Shown one piece after another: positions 28,059 through 37,112 of a DNA stretch of 64,000 bases. The stretch is taken from positions 22,565 to 86,564 of the forward strand of contig QBLS01000019.1 of assembly GCA_003249015.1 (NCBI GenBank), read 5' to 3'. The position numbers were made by a program, and so were the translations under genes. Position 1 is the first letter of the stretch. Every line of letters begins with the position of its first letter. The notes under the pieces were generated by a model, which saw nothing but the letters and a program-made list of their open reading frames with translations, made no database searches and was not told the DNA's origin. Source of the stretch: Pseudanabaena sp. GTDB lineage: Bacteria; Cyanobacteriota; Cyanobacteriia; Pseudanabaenales; Pseudanabaenaceae.

Positions 28059-29345
28059 ATGGGAAAAGTTAGTTCTAAATCTTGGCAATGGCTTCGCCTG
28101 TTAATTTTAATTTTTTTCGGATTTGCGATCGCTTTAACTCTCAATTTTCCCTTGGGGGTAGTTGCTCAGAACTCAGCTACTACAAGCAATGTAGTTTTTC
28201 AAGCGCCTAACTCTAGCAATAAATCCGCAGAGCCAACACCAGTTCCAAACATTATCAGACCAACTAACGGTAATGAATTACGGGGGATTTGGTTAACCAA
28301 TGTTGACAGTGACGTTTTATTTTCTACGGAAAACCTCGATAGGGCGATTAAAAGGTTAAAGCGCCTCAAGTTTAATACGATCTATCCGACGGTTTGGAAT
28401 GGTGGATTTACGCTATATCCCAGCAAAGTTGCCGAAAAAACCTATGGTATTGCTGTCGATCCCCTGCCTGAGCTTAAAAATCGCGATATGCTCGCTGAAT
28501 CTATCAAACTGGGGCATAAACAGGATTTAGCCGTCATTCCTTGGTTTGAATATGGCTTAATGACCGAAGAAGGCTCAGCAATTATGCAAAAGCATCCTGA
28601 CTGGATTACCAAGAGACAGGATGGATCACAGGTATTCTTGCATGGTGAGTACGACCAACATCGCTTAGTTTGGCTTAACCCTGCTAGACCAGAGGTACAA
28701 AAGTTTCTGGTAGATCTAATTGTCGAAGTAGTCAAAAAATATGATGTAGATGGTATTCAACTAGACGATCACTTTGGAATGCCTGTAGAGCTTGGTTATG
28801 ACGACTACACGATCGCCTTATATCAAAGGCAGCACGCTGGACAAAGCCCTCCCGCAGACATTAACGATCCCGAATGGGTTCAGTGGCGAGCTAGAAATGT
28901 CACCAATCTCATGGCGAAAATTTATAGAGAAGTTAAAGCAGTTAAGCCCGATTGTTTAGTTTCTCTGTCACCCAATCCCAAGGATTTTTCCTATAGTAGA
29001 TTTCTACAAGACTGGTACACATGGGTTTATGCAGGATTTGTCGATGAGCTGATTGTTCAGGTCTATCGAAATGATATTAACAACTTCAGGAGGGAGCTGG
29101 AACAGCCTGAGTTGCAGGAGATTCGCAAAAAAATACCTGTTGCGGTGGGCATACTAGCGGGACTGAGAGTGCAGAACATAGACATGAGACAGATTAAGGG
29201 ACAAGTTAGGCTTGCCCGTGAGATGTCCCTTGACGGTTTCTCATTTTTCTTTTACGAAACCCTTGGCAATCGTGACGCATCCTTTGAGTCTCTCTTATTC
29301 ACACCTGCGGTAAGACCTGACTTAAGAAATATTGCTTCTAGATAA
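28059..29345 (+). CDS. Glycoside hydrolase-like family 10 (GHL10) protein, exported
   Basis: 428 residues with an N-terminal signal/anchor segment (about 10-33, WLRLLILIFFGFAIALTLNF). A TIM-barrel-like domain follows: LRGIWLTNVDSDVLFS, FNTIYPTVWNGGFTLYPS, AVIPWFEYGLM, VDGIQLDDHFGMP and VYAGFVDELIVQVYR. This matches the YddW/GHL10 (DUF187) family of putative cell-wall or polysaccharide hydrolases. Asp residues in QLDDHF are likely catalytic candidates. It is expected in the periplasm or on the cell surface. Confidence 0.85.
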   Translation: MGKVSSKSWQWLRLLILIFFGFAIALTLNFPLGVVAQNSATTSNVVFQAPNSSNKSAEPTPVPNIIRPTNGNELRGIWLTNVDSDVLFSTENLDRAIKRLKRLKFNTIYPTVWNGGFTLYPSKVAEKTYGIAVDPLPELKNRDMLAESIKLGHKQDLAVIPWFEYGLMTEEGSAIMQKHPDWITKRQDGSQVFLHGEYDQHRLVWLNPARPEVQKFLVDLIVEVVKKYDVDGIQLDDHFGMPVELGYDDYTIALYQRQHAGQSPPADINDPEWVQWRARNVTNLMAKIYREVKAVKPDCLVSLSPNPKDFSYSRFLQDWYTWVYAGFVDELIVQVYRNDINNFRRELEQPELQEIRKKIPVAVGILAGLRVQNIDMRQIKGQVRLAREMSLDGFSFFFYETLGNRDASFESLLFTPAVRPDLRNIASR

Positions 29346-29391
29346 GTTATTAAAGCGGCACTTCGAGACATTTTAATAATTTACCTAGAAG

Positions 29392-29426
29392 AAAGGAGTG
29401 GCGGCGCTTCGCGCCGCCACTCCTTT
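29392..29426. repeat. Perfect 16-bp palindrome, GC-core family
   Basis: AAAGGAGTGGCGGCGC, loop TTC, exact inverse, then TTTT. It is a probable terminator for the GHL10 gene. Confidence 0.85.
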
Positions 29427-29438
29427 TTTGGGTTTAAT

Positions 29439-29486
29439 GCTTCGACTTCGCTCAGCCAACAATTGTTGGCTGAGCGAAGTCGAAGC
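29439..29486. repeat. TTCGACTTCGCTCAGC-type repeat, perfect 22-bp arms
   Basis: GCTTCGACTTCGCTCAGCCAAC, loop AATT, exact inverse followed by CTTTTTT. It lies between the convergent GHL10 and menH genes. Confidence 0.9.
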
Positions 29487-29514
29487 CTTTTTTAGTAGAA
29501 GCGTTGCCAAAAAT

Positions 29515-30387
29515 CTATTGCTGCAAAAAATCAATTATTTTTTGAGCAAATAATTCTGGATTTTCAAAATGCGTATTGTGTCCACAATTAGCAATAATCT
29601 CTAATTTTGCAAACCTAACTTGCTCAGCTATTTGCTGATTTATTTCGATAAACTTCTGATCTAGCTCTCCCACAACTAACAGCAGCGGAATATCAATCTC
29701 TGCAAGCTTTTTGCATAGCGATCGCTGCATACCCAGCCCCAAATTGCGTAAAGATCTGGCTAACTCTAATGGGGAGTTATTGAGCCTTTGCGCTAACATT
29801 TGCGGAAAATTTGGATGCGATCGCAGATTCCCAAAAATAGATTGCTGATACCAACTTTCTAGAAATAGCTCAAAGAATTTTGTCTGTTCCAAGTTTTGAT
29901 GATGCAGCGCAGCCACGCCATCAAAACTTGGTTTCATAGTTTCTAACTTATGAGCTAATAAAAAATCTTGTTCCTGACGACTCAATCTTGCTGATTCACT
30001 GGTTAGCCCTGCGGAGGCTGACTCGATCGCGGCTTTGCGGAAATACTCTGGGTAAAAAATTGCTAAATACAAAGCTAATCGCCCGCCCATCGAGTACCCA
30101 ACCAAGTGACAAGGCTTGAGGTGCAGCTTGTCTAAAAATTTAATTATGAGGTTTGCTGTAGATGCCATTGTGTAGTCAGAGTCTAGAGCGATCGCACCAA
30201 CTGCCCTAGTTTCTCCATGCCCCAATAGATCGATGGCAACGCAATAGAAGTAGTTGGATAAAACCGCAATTACTGACTTAAATTCATCGCGATCGCCCAT
30301 AAACCCATGCAAAAACAAAATTGCTGGATTACTACAGTTTCCCTCTAGTTGATAGGCAAAAAGATAACTATCTATTTGGATTTTCAA
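29515..30387 (-). CDS. menH: Alpha/beta hydrolase, likely SHCHC synthase (MenH)
   Basis: 290 residues with the alpha/beta-hydrolase triad: nucleophile Ser99 in GYSMGGRL, Asp in VGELDQKF, and His in NCGHNTHFENP. The oxyanion region LHGFMGDRDEF and the length match MenH, which forms SHCHC in phylloquinone (vitamin K1) synthesis. The pathway partner menE is in the same window at 62 kb. A general esterase cannot be excluded from sequence alone. Confidence 0.8.
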   Translation of the reverse strand: MKIQIDSYLFAYQLEGNCSNPAILFLHGFMGDRDEFKSVIAVLSNYFYCVAIDLLGHGETRAVGAIALDSDYTMASTANLIIKFLDKLHLKPCHLVGYSMGGRLALYLAIFYPEYFRKAAIESASAGLTSESARLSRQEQDFLLAHKLETMKPSFDGVAALHHQNLEQTKFFELFLESWYQQSIFGNLRSHPNFPQMLAQRLNNSPLELARSLRNLGLGMQRSLCKKLAEIDIPLLLVVGELDQKFIEINQQIAEQVRFAKLEIIANCGHNTHFENPELFAQKIIDFLQQ

Positions 30388-30402
30388 TTTTTCTACAGAT
30401 GG

Positions 30403-30435
30403 ATATTTTGTGGGCGCAAAGCGCCCACAAAATAT
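30403..30435. repeat. Perfect 15-bp palindrome
   Basis: ATATTTTGTGGGCGC, loop AAA, exact inverse. It lies between two same-strand genes, touching the stop region of the upstream small gene, and is a likely terminator. Confidence 0.85.
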
Positions 30436-30436
30436 A

Positions 30437-30637
30437 TTAGCTAGCGCTTACGGGTTCACGCACAGGAATAACCGTAACTGACTTAACGTCCTTGCTCTGA
30501 TTGCGCGTATCGTTGATGCTGACAACGGTGTAGGTCTTAGTATTATCGGCTCGAAATACATCACCAACGGCTAGAGGCTTGTTGTAGTGCAAAGATCCAA
30601 CAAAACGTTGGTGAAGATCTGTCATTAAATATTGCAT
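30437..30637 (-). CDS. Small conserved-looking protein, unknown function
   Basis: 66 residues if ATG 30637 is used; an upstream in-frame start at 30697 would give 86. GAGGAG is three bases before this ATG and 15 bases before a second ATG at 30625. The sequence is soluble with two beta-rich halves (FVGSLHYNKPLAVGDVFRADN and TYTVVSINDT). I do not recognise it beyond being typical of small cyanobacterial proteins. Its last codon is followed immediately by a palindrome. Confidence 0.6.
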   Translation of the reverse strand: MQYLMTDLHQRFVGSLHYNKPLAVGDVFRADNTKTYTVVSINDTRNQSKDVKSVTVIPVREPVSAS

Positions 30638-30697
30638 AAACTCCTCGTCAAATATTTCAAATAAATTACTAACGCTGCATCTCCCCACTTGTACCAA

Positions 30698-31076
30698 GTT
30701 AAGATATAGCGTCGCTATCTCCTAACTTATAGCGTTGATCAATCTAGGGAAGTACGGTTTTGTTGGATAAACCAAACTTTGTACTTCACTTGCTTGAGAA
30801 GCGCTATATAGCTGTAGTCACTTGCCTTAGGACAAATCAAAATTCAAGAAGCGAGTAACGGTTCAAAGAGCCGCAACGCAATTTTTGTCTTTTTGCTATG
30901 AGGACATAAGCCTGACTTACCTTGCTGTATCTATGGATTGCAGAATACGAGCGTTTCTGCCATCTGTATACCACTGTTTTCGTGATTGGTATATAAAATT
31001 TCTTAAATTTTTTTATAAACTAGATCCTTTTTGACAAACACTTAGTATTGCCAACGTCTCAAAGTGTAGCTTTTCT
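30698..31076. other. Intergenic region upstream of queA
   Basis: No gene seen. A decayed GC-core palindrome is traceable near 30836-30890 (AAGAAGCGAGT... without good pairing). No clear promoter or RNA motif. Confidence 0.45.
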
Positions 31077-32135
31077 ATGACTTCATCGCCTGCGTCTGAA
31101 CTTGCGCCTGATTTTGCGCTGAGTGCTTACGATTACGACTTGCCAAGCGATCGCATTGCTCAAGATCCAGTTACACCTAGAGATACCTCCAGAATGCTGG
31201 TAGTTGATAGCGATCGCTGTTTGCACCATCAGCATTTTTATGATCTGCCACAATTTTTACAAGCGGGTGACTTGTTAGTTTTCAATAACACCAAAGTCAT
31301 TCCCGCCAGAATGTTTGGGCAGAAGCTATCAGGAGTTCCTGTTGAAATCTTGCTGATGGAACCTGTGGGGATTGATCGGTGGCTAGCTCTAGTCAAACCG
31401 GGGAAACGGTTGCCAATTGGTAGCACAATTATTTTCCGTGAAGATGTTAAGGCTACGGTAGAAGGCATTGATGCGGCTTCAAGAGCTAGAGAATTACAGT
31501 TTCATATTCCTGCGGGGGCGGATCTGGACAAAATCATTGAGCAGTTGGGGCAGGTGCCTCTGCCGCCCTACGTCACCACTTCAAACTCTGAACCTGAACG
31601 TTATCAAACCATCTATGCAGAAATATCTGGGGCGATCGCTGCGCCCACGGCAGGGCTTCACTTTACAGAGTCACTATTTCAAACCCTGGCAGACAAAGGC
31701 ATCGACAAATCATTTATAACGCTGCACGTTGGACTCGGTACATTTAGACCCGTGGAAACTGAGGACATCACTCAGCACATCATGCACAATGAGTGGTGCG
31801 AAGTATCGTCAGAAACGATCGCTAAAATCAAAGAAACCAAGGCAAATGGCGGCCGCGTGATTGGGGTGGGTAGTACGGTGGCGCGATCGCTGGAAAGTGC
31901 TAATTACCAAGCCTATCGCGGCAAAACTAATCTAATGATTTATCCAGGATACGAGTGGAAAGTATTGGATGCAATGGTGACTAACTTTCATTTGCCTAAG
32001 TCAACTTTGCTAATGATGGTGTCGTCTTTTTTGGGTAAAAATGGTCGCGAGTTTTTGATGTCCACCTATCAAGAAGCGATCGCCAAGGAATACCGCTTTT
32101 ATTCCTTTGGTGATGCCATGCTGCTTTTCAAATAG
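31077..32135 (+). CDS. queA: tRNA preQ1(34) S-adenosylmethionine ribosyltransferase-isomerase
   Basis: QueA adds the cyclopentene-diol group to preQ1 at wobble position 34 of tRNAs, making epoxyqueuosine. At 352 residues it is full length, with LPSDRIAQDPVTPRD, LLVFNNTKVIPAR, VPVEILLMEP, PLPPYV, ISGAIAAPTAGLHFT, TLHVGLGTFRPV, MHNEWCEVS and TNFHLPKSTLLMMVS. It is a single gene. Confidence 0.97.
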   Translation: MTSSPASELAPDFALSAYDYDLPSDRIAQDPVTPRDTSRMLVVDSDRCLHHQHFYDLPQFLQAGDLLVFNNTKVIPARMFGQKLSGVPVEILLMEPVGIDRWLALVKPGKRLPIGSTIIFREDVKATVEGIDAASRARELQFHIPAGADLDKIIEQLGQVPLPPYVTTSNSEPERYQTIYAEISGAIAAPTAGLHFTESLFQTLADKGIDKSFITLHVGLGTFRPVETEDITQHIMHNEWCEVSSETIAKIKETKANGGRVIGVGSTVARSLESANYQAYRGKTNLMIYPGYEWKVLDAMVTNFHLPKSTLLMMVSSFLGKNGREFLMSTYQEAIAKEYRFYSFGDAMLLFK

Positions 32136-32139
32136 CGTT

Positions 32140-32190
32140 TTGCTCTAACTGAGCGAAGCAATGCACTGAGCTTGTCCAAATGTCGAAGTC
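32140..32190. repeat. Degenerate TTCGACTTCGCTCAGC-type repeat
   Basis: CTGAGCGAAGCAATGCACTGAGCTTGTCCAAATGTCGAAG resembles the extended variant at 39015-39089. It lies between convergent genes. Confidence 0.55.
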
Positions 32191-32196
32191 CTAAAT

Positions 32197-33009
32197 TCAT
32201 AGGTATTCTGCATAAACAATCTCTGGATCAGAAAGTCGCAAAATCATTTTTCGCGTGACCTCAATAACTAATATGCGTCGATAGGCAATATCAGCGTTAA
32301 CGCTAAAAATTCGACAGTGATCGTAAAAATTCAAAAAATCAGTTGTTAGCGATCGCAATAAATTTTTGCTGAGCTTTTTTCCAGTAACGTCATTATTTCC
32401 TAAATAATCGGCGATCGCCAAATTACGCAGCAGCAAACTGATTTCAGGCTGTAAACAATCCTCAAATTGGGGCAGACAAATCTTATCTTTACTAAAATCT
32501 TGATAACTTGTAGCGAGCCTTAGCAACGCACAGCATCGCGCATACACATATTGCAACCTTAGTTCAGGACTCTCTGTATCAGCCAATTTTTGAGGCTGCG
32601 GCGAAGCTGTACTTTCAAAAGTTGACTGGTGTGATAAATCGAATAAAGCATTAGCTAAATATTCGTCCTGCAAAGAAATATTGAGCCAACCCTTACCTAC
32701 AGCTTGAATTTGCCACTGAGTTATTGGCGGCGACGCTGCATTATCAAAAAGTGCTTTCTCTACAGAGGTGGCGATCGCCTTTGCAATTTGCAAAGCATCT
32801 AGTTTCAAATACCCCGCCAAAGTCAAAGCGATCGTCGTCGTGAAATGCGCTCTATATTTGGGATAGCCAATCTCAAAGGAAATTTTATTGATTATTTCTT
32901 TGGGTAAACACGAAAAATTGTTGTTAATTGCCTCAGCGATCGCAGTTCGGATCGCTCCTAAAGGATTGCCAGTCAAGGAGGAAATTGATCTTTGATGACT
33001 CATTTCCAT
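32197..33009 (-). CDS. ArgRS-like protein: N-terminal add-on and DALR domains without catalytic core
   Basis: 270 residues. The C-terminal ~110 residues look like the DALR anticodon-binding domain (LRLQYVYARCCALLR, LLRNLAIADYL, FYDHCRIF). The N-terminal ~120 residues look like the additional domain of arginyl-tRNA synthetase (ISFEIGYPKYRAHFTTTIALTLAGYL, KGWLNISL). The HIGH/KMSKS catalytic domain is absent. It is probably a tRNA- or RNA-binding paralog or a regulator, not a synthetase. The alternative is a decayed argS duplicate, but the frame is intact. Confidence 0.7.
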   Translation of the reverse strand: MEMSHQRSISSLTGNPLGAIRTAIAEAINNNFSCLPKEIINKISFEIGYPKYRAHFTTTIALTLAGYLKLDALQIAKAIATSVEKALFDNAASPPITQWQIQAVGKGWLNISLQDEYLANALFDLSHQSTFESTASPQPQKLADTESPELRLQYVYARCCALLRLATSYQDFSKDKICLPQFEDCLQPEISLLLRNLAIADYLGNNDVTGKKLSKNLLRSLTTDFLNFYDHCRIFSVNADIAYRRILVIEVTRKMILRLSDPEIVYAEYL

Positions 33010-33298
33010 GAGTTTAGCGATTGAAAATCACAAAGACTTTATCGCTGACGCAGGCGTTAGATTTTGTAGGCTTTTCAGCACCTGCGTTGCTGAAAACACC
33101 AAAATTATTGCTCATAAAATATCCGCGATCGCCTTAAGTATCGTAATATTATAAACTTGGCTTTACTGTGAGCATTAATTTGACACGTATCAGCACTGCT
33201 GCAAAAAGTCTGAAAATAGGTTCTAAAGACTAGGCTCGGCAGCACAAAGCGCCGCCATACTCAAAACCCTTGCATATTCAATTTAGGCATATTTAATA

Positions 33299-34714
33299 AT
33301 GAAGGTCACTCTAGAGAAACTTCCCGCTAGTCAAATTGGTTTTGACATTCAAGTTGAAGGGGCTAAATCTCAAGCAATATACGATCGCATCGTCAAAGAC
33401 TTGACACGCACGATGCAAGTCCCTGGTTTTCGCAAAGGCAAAGCGCCCACTCAACTTGTATTGAGACAAATCGGTACACAGCGACTCAAAGCGAACGTCC
33501 TCGAAGAGTTGCTAGAAAAAACCTTAAACGAAGCTCTTGCCGAAAATAAAGAAGTTAAAGATAAGGCTCTAGGCGGTTTTCAGTTAGTCACCGATATTGA
33601 ATCACTGGTTCAAGTCTTTACTCCAGGAGAAGATCTTTCCTTCAAAGCCGCGATCGATGTGGAACCAGAGGCTACCCTCAACAAATATCAAGGGTTCCAA
33701 GTTAAAGCTGAAGAAGTAAAGCCAGATCTAACGGAAGTTGATCGCACCCTCCGCGAATTTCAAGTCCGTAAGTCTACCCTCTTACCCGTTGAAAATCGTG
33801 CTATCCAGCTAGAAGACGTTGTCATCGTTGATTTAAAAGTACTTGATCGTGCCACAGGCGAAGTCTTGGAGGAAGCAGGCGAAGATGATTTTCAACTAGA
33901 TGTTGATGAAAAGGCGTTTATCCCTGAAGTAGTAAATGCGATCATTGGCGCAGAAGTTGATAGCGTTGTAGAAGTGGATTCCATTTTCCCCGCCGATTAC
34001 TATCCTGAAGAATATATTGGCAAAGAAATCAAGTACGTGGTCACGATCAAATCTATCAAGGGTCGTGAGCTACCAGCCCTAGACGATGAGTTTGCTCAGT
34101 CCATCAGTGACAAGCAGACCATTGCCGAACTGCGAGAAATGCTTGAAAAACGGGTAATCGATGCGGCTGAGTCTAAGACTAAAGCCAACAAAGAACGTGC
34201 AGTGCTTGATGCGCTCACCGCTGAGCTTGAAGTGGAGCTTCCCGCAACCCTTATTGAGCAAGAGCTAGAGTTTTTGGTTAAGCAGCAAGCTAGCTACTTA
34301 CAAGAACAAATTGATCCTTCCATGCTCAAGCAACTGTTTACTAAGGAATTAGTCACAGAAATGCGCCGCCTCAATTACCCTGAAGCTGTGAATCGCTTGC
34401 GCCGTAAAGTCGCTCTAGACAAGATCGCCGATCAAGAAAATATTGCCATTGATGAAGCGGCTCTCAATGAAAGGGTTGCCAATACTTTGGAAATGCTTAA
34501 AGATCCCAACATTGATGCAGCTAGATTGGCTGGGCTAATTCGTGAAGAGATGAAGACTGAAACTGGTTTGCAATGGCTGATTGAGCATTCGGAAATTGAA
34601 CTAGTTGAAGAAGGTTCGCTCAAGGCTGAATCTGCTACTACTGAAGCGATCGCCCCCGAAGTCGATGCCGATAGTGTGATCACTGTTGATGCTGCCTCCG
34701 AAGAAGCTGAATAA
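33299..34714 (+). CDS. tig: Trigger factor, ribosome-associated chaperone
   Basis: 471 residues. The ribosome-binding N-terminal domain contains GFRKGKAPTQLVLRQIG (signature near residue 43), followed by an FKBP-type PPIase domain (about 165-250) and a helical C-terminal arm (LPATLIEQELEFLVKQQASYL). It has an acidic tail. It assists folding of nascent chains at the ribosome exit. A hairpin follows at 34755-34785. Confidence 0.95.
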   Translation: MKVTLEKLPASQIGFDIQVEGAKSQAIYDRIVKDLTRTMQVPGFRKGKAPTQLVLRQIGTQRLKANVLEELLEKTLNEALAENKEVKDKALGGFQLVTDIESLVQVFTPGEDLSFKAAIDVEPEATLNKYQGFQVKAEEVKPDLTEVDRTLREFQVRKSTLLPVENRAIQLEDVVIVDLKVLDRATGEVLEEAGEDDFQLDVDEKAFIPEVVNAIIGAEVDSVVEVDSIFPADYYPEEYIGKEIKYVVTIKSIKGRELPALDDEFAQSISDKQTIAELREMLEKRVIDAAESKTKANKERAVLDALTAELEVELPATLIEQELEFLVKQQASYLQEQIDPSMLKQLFTKELVTEMRRLNYPEAVNRLRRKVALDKIADQENIAIDEAALNERVANTLEMLKDPNIDAARLAGLIREEMKTETGLQWLIEHSEIELVEEGSLKAESATTEAIAPEVDADSVITVDAASEEAE

Positions 34715-34754
34715 ATTTTAAGCCAGCGTCAAGCCTTGACTTAAAACTTAAAAA

Positions 34755-34785
34755 TTGAGCATCGGTGCTTTGCGCCGATGCTCAA
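34755..34785. terminator. Hairpin terminator after tig
   Basis: TTGAGCATCGGTGC, loop TTT, GCGCCGATGCTCAA with one mismatch, followed by A-rich sequence. It is a short member of the GC-core palindromes. The T-run is poor, so termination on the + strand is tentative. Confidence 0.6.
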
Positions 34786-34823
34786 AAAATTAATAGACTA
34801 TAACTACAAATTTAATTACAAAT

Positions 34824-36161
34824 ATGGTCAATCTGGTTCAAACTGTCAAACCCACAATCGCCTTCTCTCACTTGGGTTGTGAAAAGAACCGTGTCGATAC
34901 AGAACATATGCTCGGTCTATTAGTGCAGGCTGGCTATCAAGTCGATAGCAACGAAGAACTAGCTGACTATGTAATTGTCAATACCTGTAGTTTTATCGAA
35001 GATGCCCGCCGTGAGTCGGTGCGAACTTTAGTGGAACTTGCCGACATGGGCAAGCGAATTGTAATTGCTGGTTGCATGGCGCAACATTTTCAACAAGAAC
35101 TGCTAGATGAAATCCCTGAAGCCGTTGCTCTAGTTGGCACAGGCGACTATCAAAAAATTGTCGATGTCATCGAACGAGCCGAAAAAGGTGAGCGCGTCAC
35201 AGAAATCACTCAAACTCCTTCGTTCATCGCTGATGACACAGTACCCCGCTATCGCACTACTAATGAAGCCGTTGCCTATGTGCGTGTCGCTGAAGGCTGT
35301 GACTACCGATGTGCTTTTTGCATTATTCCGCACTTACGCGGAGATCAGCGATCGCGCACGATTGAGTCAATTGTCACGGAATGCGATCGCCTTGCGAGTG
35401 AAGGCGTAAAAGAAATTATTCTTATTTCGCAAATTACCACTAACTACGGACTAGATATCTATGGTCAGCCTCGTTTAGCTGAGCTATTAGCAGCTCTCGG
35501 ACAGGTCAATGTACCTTGGGTGAGAATGCATTATGCCTATCCCACAGGATTGACTCCCAAGGTCATTAATGCCATGAAGTCCACCCCTAATATCCTGCCC
35601 TACTTGGATTTGCCATTGCAACATTCCCATCCCGAAGTTTTGCGGGCGATGAATCGACCTTGGCAGGGGCGGATCAACGACAAGATCATGGAACAGATCA
35701 AGGGTTCATTGCCCAATGCAGTCACACGTACCACATTTATCGTGGGCTTCCCTGGGGAAACGGAGGAACAGTTTGAGCATTTACTCGAATTTGTGAAGCG
35801 CCATGAATTTGATCATGTAGGCGTATTTACCTTTTCGGCGGAAGAGGGAACCCCCGCTTTTGATTTACCCAATCAGTTGCCTGAAGAGGTGAAACAGGAA
35901 CGCCGCGATCGCATCATGATCGCGCAACAGGAAATCTCTCTCAAGAGAAATCAGCTAGAAGTCGGAAAGACCGTTGATGTGTTGATCGAGCAAGAAAATC
36001 CTGACACTGGTGAGTTAATTGGGCGATCGGCAAGGTTTGCCCCTGATGTAGATGGTGTTGTCTATGTCTCCGATCCCTTATCCAAAGCTAGTCTTGGCTC
36101 GATTTTTTCTGTAAATATTACCGCCGCAGATCATTACGACCTATTTGGAGAAATTGTTTAA
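34824..36161 (+). CDS. rimO: Ribosomal protein S12 methylthiotransferase
   Basis: RimO is a radical-SAM enzyme that adds a methylthio group to an Asp of ribosomal protein uS12. 445 residues: the N-terminal UPF0004 domain carries three cysteines for one Fe-S cluster ([21 protein letters not shown]). The radical-SAM CxxxCxxC is [11 protein letters not shown] preceded by Cys, and a C-terminal TRAM domain begins near [11 protein letters not shown]. It is a single gene after tig. Confidence 0.95.
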   Translation: MVNLVQTVKPTIAFSHLGCEKNRVDTEHMLGLLVQAGYQVDSNEELADYVIVNTCSFIEDARRESVRTLVELADMGKRIVIAGCMAQHFQQELLDEIPEAVALVGTGDYQKIVDVIERAEKGERVTEITQTPSFIADDTVPRYRTTNEAVAYVRVAEGCDYRCAFCIIPHLRGDQRSRTIESIVTECDRLASEGVKEIILISQITTNYGLDIYGQPRLAELLAALGQVNVPWVRMHYAYPTGLTPKVINAMKSTPNILPYLDLPLQHSHPEVLRAMNRPWQGRINDKIMEQIKGSLPNAVTRTTFIVGFPGETEEQFEHLLEFVKRHEFDHVGVFTFSAEEGTPAFDLPNQLPEEVKQERRDRIMIAQQEISLKRNQLEVGKTVDVLIEQENPDTGELIGRSARFAPDVDGVVYVSDPLSKASLGSIFSVNITAADHYDLFGEIV

Positions 36162-36213
36162 TTGCATTAGAACCCAAATTTTAAAGCGCTTTTCAAGCAA
36201 GCGATGTACAAAG

Positions 36214-36246
36214 GTTTGGTTTCCCGCCGAAGACGGGGAACCAAAC
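36214..36246. repeat. Hairpin GTTTGGTTTCCC
   Basis: The inverted arm is GGGGAACCAAAC, with one mismatch around GCCGAAGAC. It is a probable terminator after rimO. Confidence 0.6.
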
Positions 36247-36279
36247 TGATAAACTCTGTAAAAATGACTCTTGAGGCGT

Positions 36280-36344
36280 ATAACTCTTAAAAAAAGCTTA
36301 GAAGTAGCTCATTGCACCACTTCTAAGCTTTTTTTAAGAGTTAT
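36280..36344. repeat. Perfect 26-bp palindrome upstream of STAS gene
   Basis: ATAACTCTTAAAAAAAGCTT... with exact inverse (36319-36344) around a 13-nt loop. It has T/A runs on both arms, so it could terminate in both directions. It lies in the 430-bp gap before the STAS gene. Confidence 0.85.
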
Positions 36345-36590
36345 ATGTATTTATGAACACACAGTATTGCAACTTATTGATGCAATATATCAAGTAACTT
36401 TTATATAACTTTTTATCTTCTTTTTACTAACCTTTGTATATCTATTGGGGATAGATTAATTTTAGAAAGGGTGAATAATGGTCATCAAGAAACAAAAGTT
36501 GTATTACTAAAGTCAAGCAAGTTTACTGCGATTTTAAGTAATCAAAGCGGTGGTTTAATTATTTTCTCAAAGAATTTGACAGGAAGAACA

Positions 36591-37010
36591 ATGGACACAA
36601 TTACTAAAGTCAATCAAGTATCTTTCCACCCAAGCTTAGGTCAAAAGCAAGTCTTTACAATCAAATTATCTGGCAGCAAGTTTGACAACTTTGCAGGTTC
36701 TGAATTGTTAGCCAAAATCGAGTCATGGGTTTCTGCAAGTCTGATGATGAGCAAGCAAGACCTCCCTTTGCTAATCATTGACATGGAAAATGTTGATTTC
36801 ATTGATAGTCAAGGTTTGAACAAGTTATTGGCATCTTTAAGAATTATGAAATCTCAAGGCAGTAACCTTTTACTTTGCTCTCTGCATACTTCTGTACGTC
36901 TTGTATTTGAAATTACAAGAATTGATCAATTGTTTGCTATTTTGCCTAGTTTTGAAGATGTAGTGGCAGCTAGTAATGATGTAGATATGGCTGTTGCAAG
37001 CCACTTCTAA
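36591..37010 (+). CDS. STAS-domain protein (anti-sigma-factor-antagonist-like)
   Basis: 139 residues from ATG 36591, chosen because AGGA lies six bases upstream; the frame is open back to a GTG at 36471. The STAS fold is indicated by LLIIDMENVDFIDSQGLNKLLASLRIMKSQGSNLLLCSLH. Ser73 in FIDSQG is at the position phosphorylated in SpoIIAA-like proteins. It is a likely partner-switching regulator; no kinase or phosphatase partner is adjacent. The gene ends at a palindrome (37028-37076). Confidence 0.85.
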   Translation: MDTITKVNQVSFHPSLGQKQVFTIKLSGSKFDNFAGSELLAKIESWVSASLMMSKQDLPLLIIDMENVDFIDSQGLNKLLASLRIMKSQGSNLLLCSLHTSVRLVFEITRIDQLFAILPSFEDVVAASNDVDMAVASHF

Positions 37011-37027
37011 ATTCTCCAACTCAAGCC

Positions 37028-37076
37028 TACAAAAAACATGGGAGCGTTGCTTAGCAGCGCTCCCATGTTTTTTGTA
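37028..37076. terminator. Palindromic terminator after STAS gene
   Basis: 23-bp arms TACAAAAAACATGGGAGCG... with one mismatch around a 3-nt loop. T6 in the right arm makes a good terminator. It is shared with the convergent YaaW-like gene. Confidence 0.8.
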
Positions 37077-37112
37077 AGCTTAAGCTAGAGTCTAGAGTGC
37101 TTTGCGCTCCAA

